A program made the translations under genes and the position numbers. Under the pieces are notes generated by a model that was given only the letters and a program-made list of their open reading frames with translations, was not told the origin of the DNA and searched no databases. Positions 1 to 5,011 of a stretch of DNA of 5,011 bases are shown here, in pieces. The stretch's first letter is position 1; every line of letters starts with the position of its first letter. Origin of the DNA: Chryseobacterium gleum. GTDB taxonomy: Bacteria; Bacteroidota; Bacteroidia; Flavobacteriales_D; Crocinitomicaceae. The DNA is taken from the NCBI GenBank assembly GCA_945877045.1, contig CAMCQW010000157.1:1-5011 (forward strand). Reading direction: 5' to 3'.

Positions 1-1398
1 AATTATGATGGTGGAATTCTGAACATCAATGTAGATGTGAATATTCCCAATTTAAAAATCGGCATTGTAAGTTATGAAGCTGTTCAGGTAAACTTTAGCG
101 GTCCTTTCGTTAACAACATTACTGAGGTGCGTTATGCAGGATACAACAGCAACAATGATAATTGTAATCTATCGGTTATTGCCACTTCTTTTTCTGGACT
201 TCCAGTTGGCGCTGCTACTTCAATTACTTTTGCCCCTCCAGCTACAGTAAACGATCCGAACGGAAACAACTCAATTATCTGTGCTTACTCATGCAGCTCC
301 GGTTCCAATCAAGGCGGATGCAACACTGTAAATCAAGTTGTGGCTTATTTTTACCAGGTTTTTAATGTGAACGCCGTATATTCACACAGAATTCAATACG
401 GTTGCTGGACGGGAGTTCAAAACATCAGCACTGGAGGAAATTGTTGCCCGGCTCCACCGCCTCCGGCGCCTTTAACAGCGACATCGACTCAGGTGAATGT
501 CTTGTGTAACGGTAGTTCAACAGGCAGTATAAATTTAACGGTAGTTGGTGGTACGCCACCCTACACCTATGCATGGAGTAATAATGCAGTAACGCAAGAC
601 TTAACGAATCTTCCATCGGGTTCTTATACGGTAGTCGTAACAGATGCAACGGGCGCACAAACCTCCAATTCGGTAACAATTTCTTCGCCTCCTGCAATGG
701 CCGTTGTAGGAACGGTATTAAATTCGCCTTGTTTTGGTGAATTTGGTAGTATTCAGTTAACTACTTCGGGAGGTGTTTCACCTTACACGGTGAATTGGAA
801 TGGATTAAATCCAGCGCAGGTTCCAGCAGGACAATATGCTATAAGTATTCAGGATGCCAACAACTGTGTGTTCAACTACAATTTTGCCGTTTCAGAACCC
901 ACTGAACTTTCAGGAGATATTACAAGCACACCAGATTTAGGCAATTGTGAAGGAACTATTTCTATCGTTGCACAGGGAGGTACAGCACCCTACGCGTATA
1001 GCTGGGATAGTTTACCTGGTGTTTCCCCCAATATGATAGATGTGTGTGAAGGTGAATATTGCGTAGAGGTAACTGACGCCAATGGTTGTGTGGAAGAATT
1101 TTGCGAAGAGGTGATCAGTTTGGCAAATATCGGAGATATCGACTTGCCATTTTCGAACAGCACGATCGCTCCAAATCCTTCAATAGAAAGCACGATTTTG
1201 ACGATTAAAAGCGCGATTCAGCAACCACTTTCCATCCGTATTGTTGACGTTTCAGGCACGGAAGTTTTTGTAGAATCAGTTTATGTCAATGCATCGAAAC
1301 AAGTAGAGATCAGTATTGCTGCTCCTAGTGGTATTTATTTCATCAATTTCACCAACGAGGTAGGATTTGTTGAAACGTTGAAATGGCTGCGATACTAA
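1..1398 (+). CDS. T9SS-secreted SprB-repeat surface protein, C-terminal part (5' end outside window)
   Basis: The reading frame is open from base 1 and ends at TAA 1396-1398, so the true start lies upstream; the GTG at 37 is an internal valine codon, not a convincing start. Residue numbers below count from that GTG. Residues 1 to about 133 form a region rich in Cys, Asn, Ser and Gly that I cannot assign to a family (CAYSC, GGC, YGCW motifs). A linker CCPAPPPPAP (about 135-145) leads into three SprB-like repeats (about 146-219, 220-288, 289-361). Residues about 377-453 match a type A T9SS sorting domain: an APNP start, a middle IRIVDVSGTEVF strand, a GIYFINF strand and a basic, aromatic end (KWLRY). 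In this family the domain directs export across the outer membrane and is normally cleaved, leaving the protein secreted or attached to the surface. SprB repeats occur in gliding adhesins and many other large surface proteins, so an adhesive or structural role is only an inference. The signal peptide is not visible because the N-terminus is missing. Confidence 0.9.
   Translation, partial: NYDGGILNINVDVNIPNLKIGIVSYEAVQVNFSGPFVNNITEVRYAGYNSNNDNCNLSVIATSFSGLPVGAATSITFAPPATVNDPNGNNSIICAYSCSSGSNQGGCNTVNQVVAYFYQVFNVNAVYSHRIQYGCWTGVQNISTGGNCCPAPPPPAPLTATSTQVNVLCNGSSTGSINLTVVGGTPPYTYAWSNNAVTQDLTNLPSGSYTVVVTDATGAQTSNSVTISSPPAMAVVGTVLNSPCFGEFGSIQLTTSGGVSPYTVNWNGLNPAQVPAGQYAISIQDANNCVFNYNFAVSEPTELSGDITSTPDLGNCEGTISIVAQGGTAPYAYSWDSLPGVSPNMIDVCEGEYCVEVTDANGCVEEFCEEVISLANIGDIDLPFSNSTIAPNPSIESTILTIKSAIQQPLSIRIVDVSGTEVFVESVYVNASKQVEISIAAPSGIYFINFTNEVGFVETLKWLRY
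472..1119 (+). repeat. Three tandem SprB-like protein repeats
   Basis: Three diverged repeats of about 69-74 residues lie at roughly 472-693, 694-900 and 901-1119. Each carries the SprB pattern: an early Cys-Gly or Cys-x-Gly element, then GGTPPYTYAW or a variant (GGVSPYTVNW, GGTAPYAYSW), then a G-x-Y turn and a V/I-x-D strand followed by the DANGC position. Repeat 1 has ATGA at the usual ANGC site, so it lacks the second cysteine; repeat 2 has ANNC and repeat 3 has ANGC plus three extra cysteines. The similarity is at protein level; the DNA copies are too diverged to suggest recent duplication. Confidence 0.85.
1165..1395 (+). other. Type A T9SS C-terminal sorting domain (coding segment)
   Basis: This segment encodes about 77 residues starting IAPNPS and ending at the stop codon. 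Features shared with the T9SS type A sorting family are the (Y/A)PNP opening, the D-x-x-G-x-x-V strand-turn-strand (VDVSGTEVF), a strand with alternating polar and hydrophobic residues (KQVEISI), the P/SGIY(F) strand and the last strand with lysine and arginine. The fold is a small beta-sandwich recognised by the outer-membrane T9SS translocon. None of the T9SS machinery genes is in the window. Confidence 0.85.
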
Positions 1399-1540
1399 AC
1401 GGCATTGTAAAAATGAGATGGTTCGAAGTTTGAAAAATGATTGGTATAGCGGCAAACTTTGAAAATATATTTTACTCAGAATGTTGGAACCCGATAAGCA
1501 TTCGGTGTTTAAGCTAAATTCTAACTAATACATTAAATGA
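1399..1540. other. Intergenic segment before the shared terminator
   Basis: No convincing gene. It contains an imperfect inverted repeat, 1422-1432 pairing with 1453-1463 (11 pairs including one G-U, 20-base loop), which could fold in the 3' end of the surface-protein transcript. A second, weak bulged stem surrounds 1488-1508. A 26-codon frame from ATG 1437 to TAA 1517 has no coding support. Confidence 0.4.
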
Positions 1541-1576
1541 AAAAGCCATCCGTCGCTTGACGGATGGCTTTTTTTT
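1541..1576. terminator. Strong intrinsic terminator, probably bidirectional
   Basis: A perfect 10-bp GC-containing stem (GCCATCCGTC at 1545-1554 with GACGGATGGC at 1559-1568) closes a 4-base GCTT loop. Four A-T pairs extend it at the base. On the plus strand it is followed by eight T (1569-1576), which would end the surface-protein transcript. On the minus strand it lies 21 bases past the aconitase stop and is followed by five T (the complement of A 1540-1544), which would end the aconitase transcript. A weak A/T hairpin, T-tract plus GCTT plus AAAAAA, directly adjoins it at 1571-1586. Confidence 0.9.
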
Positions 1577-1596
1577 GCTTAAAAAAGTTCAGGGAC

Positions 1597-3861
1597 TTAG
1601 TTCTCCATTAACTTAATCAAATTCAAGGCCGACCCTGCCTTAAACCAATCTATTTGAGAGCTATTGTAGGTGTGATTCAATAAAATAGTATCCGTTTTAC
1701 CATTTGAATGCACTATTTCTAAGGTCAATGCTTTGCCAGGATGGAATGATGTTAAATCAATAAAGTTGAAAGTGTCATCTTCTTGTATTTTATCATAATC
1801 TGCTTCATTTTGAAAAGTAAGGCCTAACATTCCTTGTTTTTTGAGATTAGTTTCATGAATACGTGCAAAGGATTTCACGATTACTGCAGCTACGCCTAGA
1901 TGTCTTGGCTCCATGGCCGCATGCTCACGCGAGGAACCCTCCCCGTAATTATGGTCTCCCACAACAATTGTTGGAATTCCAGCCGCTTTATAGGCTCGTT
2001 GAGCCGCAGGGACTTCTCCGTAATTTAATGTGAGTGAATTTTTCACACAATTTGCTTTGCCATTAAAGGCGTTTTCAGCGCCAATTAATAAATTATTGGA
2101 GATGTTATCCAAATGGCCACGGTATTTAAGCCAAGGCCCAGCCATGGAAATATGGTCGGTTGTACATTTTCCTTTTGCTTTGATAAGCAGCTTCGCTCCA
2201 GTGATATTTTCACCATCCCACATAGGGAAATTGTCTAATAATTGCAACCTAGAAGAATCTTCAGCAACAATAATTTGTACACTTTCACCATCTTCTGCGG
2301 GAGCTTGATAACCGTTATCCTCTACTGAAAAGCCTAATAGAGGTAGTTCATCGCCGTGAGGTGCCGAAAACTTAAAGGCTTCTCCTTTTGCATTAATCAA
2401 AGAATCAGTTAATGGGTTAAAACCAAGGTTTCCAGCAATGGCTATCGCAGCAACTATTTCTGGAGATGCTACAAAAGCATGGGTATTTGGATTACCATCA
2501 GCACGTTTAGAAAAATTACGATTAAACGAATGTATGATGGTATTTTTTTCTTGTTTTTCTGCACCTTCTCTCGCCCATTGACCAATACATGGACCGCAAG
2601 CATTAGTAAATATCTTGGTTCCCATTTTTTCAAAATCTTCCAATATCCCATCACGCTCTGCTGTAAAACGTACTTGTTCAGACCCCGGATTGATTCCAAA
2701 TTCAGCTTTTGGCATAATTCCATTTGCAACGGCTTGCTTTACAATCGATGCTGCTCTTGCCAAATCTTCATACGATGAATTCGTACATGAACCAATTAAT
2801 CCCCATTCTACTTTTGTTGGCCACTCATTTTCTTCTGCTACTTTCTTCATTTTAGAAATTGGCGTCCCACGATCTGGCGTGAAAGGCCCATTGATTTGCG
2901 GCTCTAATTCACTAAGGTTTATTTCAATTAATTGATCAAAATAGGCTGTGGGATTCTCATAAACTTCAGGGTCTCCTGTTAAATGTTCTGCTATAAGATC
3001 CGCTGCACTCACCACCTCGGCTCTTCCTGTAGCATTCAAATACCGTCGCATAGATTCATCGTATCCAAAAGTTGAAGTGGTAGCGCCGATTTCAGCTCCC
3101 ATATTACAAATAGTACCTTTTCCAGTACATGACAAGGAAAGTGCTCCTTCTCCAAAATATTCGACTACTGCGCCAGTTCCTCCCTTCACTGTTAAAATGT
3201 CTGCTACTTTTAGAATTACATCTTTTGCAGAGGTCCAACCGTTTAGTTTTCCTGTTAATTTTACACCGATTAACTCAGGAAATTTTAATTCCCAAGCCAT
3301 TGCTGCCATTACATCTACTGCATCTGCTCCACCAACTCCGATAGCAATCATCCCTAAGCCTCCAGCATTAACAGTATGCGAATCTGTTCCAATCATCATT
3401 CCACCCGGAAATGCATAATTCTCCAATACAACTTGATGGATAATCCCTGCACCTGGCTTCCAAAAACCGATCCCGTATTTATTGGAAATTGAGGATAAAA
3501 AATTAAAAACTTCGTTATTTTGATTAAGTGATTCTTGTAAGTCTTTATTTGCTCCAAGTTTTGCTAGGATAAGATGATCCGCATGAACGGTTGATGGAAC
3601 AGCCACTTTCTTTTTCCCAGCTTGCATAAATTGCAATAAGGCCATTTGAGCAGTAGCATCTTGCATCGCTACTCGATCCGGCGCAAAATCTACATAGGAG
3701 TTACCTCGCGAATAGGCTTGTGTGGCGTTTCCTTCCCAAAGATGTGTGTAAAGAATTTTTTCTGTCAATGTTAAAGGGCGTCCAACTAATTTTCGCGCAG
3801 CTTCTATTCGCTCGGGATACAAGGAATAAATTCTTTTTATCATTTCAATATCAAAAACCAT
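1597..3861 (-). CDS. acn: Aconitate hydratase (mitochondrial-type aconitase)
   Basis: Complete 754-residue cytoplasmic enzyme that interconverts citrate and isocitrate through cis-aconitate in the TCA cycle, using a [4Fe-4S] cluster. Residues about 34-470 form the three-domain aconitase core and about 565-690 the swivelling fourth domain. The cluster ligands are Cys359 (GSCTNSS), Cys422 and Cys425 (ACGPC), each one above the standard mature mitochondrial numbering (358, 421, 424). Other active-site counterparts are Asp95-His96 (ADH), Asp160-His162 (TDSH), Arg448 and Arg453 (NRNFSKR), Arg581 (KYRGH) and Ser643-Ser644-Arg645 (GSSRE). Length and motifs match the mitochondrial/Bacteroidota aconitase type and not the roughly 890-residue AcnA/IRP1 or AcnB types. 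The ATG at 3861 fits the family N-terminus (MVFDIEMIKRIY, then the PERIEAARK helix). It has no Shine-Dalgarno but an A-rich leader, as is common in Bacteroidota. The gene is convergent with the surface-protein gene and divergent from the CoA-transferase gene, so it is probably monocistronic. No frameshift or missing key residue was seen. Confidence 0.98.
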   Translation of the reverse strand: MVFDIEMIKRIYSLYPERIEAARKLVGRPLTLTEKILYTHLWEGNATQAYSRGNSYVDFAPDRVAMQDATAQMALLQFMQAGKKKVAVPSTVHADHLILAKLGANKDLQESLNQNNEVFNFLSSISNKYGIGFWKPGAGIIHQVVLENYAFPGGMMIGTDSHTVNAGGLGMIAIGVGGADAVDVMAAMAWELKFPELIGVKLTGKLNGWTSAKDVILKVADILTVKGGTGAVVEYFGEGALSLSCTGKGTICNMGAEIGATTSTFGYDESMRRYLNATGRAEVVSAADLIAEHLTGDPEVYENPTAYFDQLIEINLSELEPQINGPFTPDRGTPISKMKKVAEENEWPTKVEWGLIGSCTNSSYEDLARAASIVKQAVANGIMPKAEFGINPGSEQVRFTAERDGILEDFEKMGTKIFTNACGPCIGQWAREGAEKQEKNTIIHSFNRNFSKRADGNPNTHAFVASPEIVAAIAIAGNLGFNPLTDSLINAKGEAFKFSAPHGDELPLLGFSVEDNGYQAPAEDGESVQIIVAEDSSRLQLLDNFPMWDGENITGAKLLIKAKGKCTTDHISMAGPWLKYRGHLDNISNNLLIGAENAFNGKANCVKNSLTLNYGEVPAAQRAYKAAGIPTIVVGDHNYGEGSSREHAAMEPRHLGVAAVIVKSFARIHETNLKKQGMLGLTFQNEADYDKIQEDDTFNFIDLTSFHPGKALTLEIVHSNGKTDTILLNHTYNSSQIDWFKAGSALNLIKLMEN

Positions 3862-4026
3862 ATATTTTAACTTAATTATTTTGAGTAAAAGTAAGAAATT
3901 TTGTTCGTTGACGAGCTTGCTTACACCTATATTTTTTCTAAAATTTTTGCTAAACTAGGTTTCTAATTCACGGAAGTGGACCTTAAATTAGTATTATTAC
4001 CATTCAACGATTACCTTTGATTTCAG
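3862..4026. other. Divergent intergenic regulatory region
   Basis: This is 165 bp of AT-rich DNA between the aconitase start and the CoA-transferase start, and it must hold promoters for both. The rightward promoter is annotated separately. For aconitase I find no perfect TAnnTTTG on the minus strand. The nearest is TACTTTTA (complement of 3886-3893), one base off and without a TTG box upstream, so its promoter is unresolved. No riboswitch or clear operator palindrome was recognised; a short GTAAG/CTTAC inverted repeat (3891-3895 and 3919-3923) is weak. Confidence 0.5.
3988..4019 (+). promoter_or_regulatory. Likely Bacteroidota-type promoter for the CoA-transferase gene
   Basis: TACCTTTG at 4012-4019 is a perfect match to the Bacteroidota -7 consensus TAnnTTTG. 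A TTAG at 3988-3991, 20 bases upstream, is a three-of-four match to the -33 TTTG element. Transcription would start a few bases past 4019, at about 4024-4027, almost on the GTG start codon. The match is read from sequence only; in AT-rich DNA a chance occurrence is possible. Confidence 0.5.
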
Positions 4027-5011
4027 GTGTTAGAAAAACTTAAAATAATTGATCTTTCTACAGTATTGGCCGGTCCATCTGTGGCCACTTTTTTTGCTGA
4101 ATTAGGAAGTAAAGTGATTAAAATTGAAAATAAAAACAATCCTGATGTAACTCGATCTTGGTTTTCTAAAGGCGAAGAAGAGGGTCAATTATCTGCGTAT
4201 TTTTCAAGTATTAATTATAATAAGGAATACCGAAAGTTAGATTTTTTGGATGCGGCCGATCACGCTTTGTTCTTGCAAGAAGTAGCGAATACGGATATTC
4301 TTATCAGTAATTTTAAAAAGGGGGATGAAGAAAAACTGAATCTTACAGATGATTTTCTACGAACCGTAAATCCCAACTTAATTATAGGAAAAATTAGTGG
4401 TTATACACACGAGAGTGATCGAGTTGCCTATGACTTGATTCTACAAGCAGAAACAGGTTTCATGTCAATTAATGGGACAAAAGAAAGCGGTCCCTTGAAA
4501 TTACCCGTTGCACTTATTGATGTTTTAGCGGCCCATCAATTAAAAGAAGGCCTGCTACTCGCACTTTTAGATTTAAAAGAAAATGGAACGGCAAGAACGG
4601 TGGAGGTATCTCTTTACGATACGGCGATCTGTAGTTTAATGAATCAAGCATCTAATTATTTAATGACTGGAATAATCCCTGAGCGAATGGGGAGTTTGCA
4701 TCCTAACATTGCGCCTTATGGTGAATTGTTTCTAACGTTGGATCAAAAAACGATCACTTTTGCGATTGGTAGCAATCTCCATTTTTTAAAATTATGCCTT
4801 TATTTTAACTTAAATTCCTTACCAACGGATGAGCGTTTTGCGGATAATAAAAGCCGTGTTATAAATCGTTCATCACTTTACGACTATTTGGCAAATCAAG
4901 TGTGTCTTAAAACCGTTGAGGAAATTTCTTCAGCGATGCGTTTAGAGAAGGTTCCTTATGGAGTGGTAAAAGATTTAGCGGAGGTTTTGGATAGTGATAG
5001 GGCAGTTAAAA
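4027..5011 (+). CDS. CaiB/BaiF family III CoA-transferase (3' end outside window)
   Basis: The frame gives 328 codons and is still open at the window end; the family usually has about 360-410 residues, so some tens of residues are missing. Family III enzymes move CoA between carboxylic acids through a mixed anhydride on an aspartate. Matching motifs in order are IIDLSTVLAGP (7-17), a KVIKIE strand (29-34), SINYNKE (61-67), DILISNFKKG (90-99), NPNLIIGKISGY (116-127), AYDLILQAETG (134-144), LIDVLAAHQ (163-171), SLHPNIAPYGE (224-234, a widely kept motif) and DERF...SRVINR (269-283). Asp165 is the probable nucleophile by alignment with the formyl-CoA and carnitine CoA-transferase aspartate. The AYDLxxQ segment replaces the HDxNY of the related alpha-methylacyl-CoA racemases, which favours a transferase. 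The GGGGQ-type glycine loop of formyl-CoA transferase is not seen, so oxalate is an unlikely substrate; the real one is unknown. The GTG start is forced by an in-frame TGA at 4018-4020, and there is no Shine-Dalgarno. Confidence 0.88.
   Translation, partial: MLEKLKIIDLSTVLAGPSVATFFAELGSKVIKIENKNNPDVTRSWFSKGEEEGQLSAYFSSINYNKEYRKLDFLDAADHALFLQEVANTDILISNFKKGDEEKLNLTDDFLRTVNPNLIIGKISGYTHESDRVAYDLILQAETGFMSINGTKESGPLKLPVALIDVLAAHQLKEGLLLALLDLKENGTARTVEVSLYDTAICSLMNQASNYLMTGIIPERMGSLHPNIAPYGELFLTLDQKTITFAIGSNLHFLKLCLYFNLNSLPTDERFADNKSRVINRSSLYDYLANQVCLKTVEEISSAMRLEKVPYGVVKDLAEVLDSDRAVK

Noticed and set aside
37..39. GTG at 37 as the start of the surface-protein gene
   Set aside because: The frame is open to base 1 and the upstream codons (NYDGGILNINVD) continue the same beta-rich pattern. 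A T9SS cargo also needs an N-terminal signal peptide, which is absent here, so the gene begins outside the window.
425..1193. Minus-strand open frames at 425-697 and 990-1193
   Set aside because: They are antisense shadows of the SprB repeat region, with low-complexity composition and no recognisable motif.
1437..1517. 26-codon frame (MIGIAANFENIF...) in the intergenic gap
   Set aside because: Short, no ribosome-binding or promoter signal, no recognisable features and it overlaps the imperfect hairpin. Such frames are expected by chance.
2030..3418. Several open frames of 70-110 codons on the strand opposite aconitase, and one in another frame of its own strand
   Set aside because: They lie wholly inside the complete aconitase gene, whose family match and key residues explain the sequence; the translated products show no family features.
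3886..3893. TACTTTTA on the minus strand as the aconitase promoter
   Set aside because: One mismatch to TAnnTTTG at the conserved G and no TTG-like box about 20 bases upstream on the minus strand; too weak to annotate.
4027..5011. Alpha-methylacyl-CoA racemase or formyl-CoA transferase as the specific identity
   Set aside because: The racemase HDxNY motif is replaced by AYDLILQ, and the glycine-rich GGGGQ loop of formyl-CoA transferase is not seen, so only the family-level call is supported.
1..5011. Mobile element, CRISPR array, defence system, tRNA or rRNA
   Set aside because: I found no transposase or recombinase motifs, no regularly spaced direct repeats at DNA level, no tRNA-like cloverleaf and no rRNA sequence on either strand.

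Overview
The window looks like chromosomal DNA of a Bacteroidota (Bacteroidetes) bacterium, probably of the Flavobacteriales or a close relative. Three things point there: a secreted protein built from SprB-type repeats with a C-terminal type IX secretion (T9SS) type A sorting domain, which is a Bacteroidota system; a mitochondrial-type aconitase of 754 residues without a transit peptide; and a Bacteroidota-style promoter (TAnnTTTG) with no Shine-Dalgarno sequences before the two visible starts. The DNA is AT-rich, most strongly between genes.

Layout: positions 1-1398 (+) hold the 3' part of a large secreted or surface protein. It has an uncharacterised cysteine-rich region, a proline-rich linker, three SprB-like repeats and the sorting domain. 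Positions 1399-1596 are a convergent intergenic gap with a strong hairpin that probably terminates transcription from both sides. Positions 1597-3861 (-) encode a complete aconitate hydratase of the TCA cycle with every checked catalytic and iron-sulfur residue in place. Positions 3862-4026 are a divergent, AT-rich intergenic region with a likely promoter for the rightward gene. Positions 4027-5011 (+) hold the first 328 codons of a CaiB/BaiF family III CoA-transferase that runs off the window. It starts at GTG and may be translated from a leaderless mRNA.

The three genes do not form an operon. Aconitase is convergent with the secreted protein and divergent from the CoA-transferase, so each is its own transcription unit as far as the window shows. 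Aconitase and the CoA-transferase are both central or acyl-CoA metabolism, but nothing in the sequence fixes the CoA-transferase substrate. I see no mobile element, CRISPR array, tRNA, rRNA or defence system, and no evidence of a new multi-gene system. The points most worth a second look are the start and promoter of the CoA-transferase and the unnamed cysteine-rich domain of the secreted protein.
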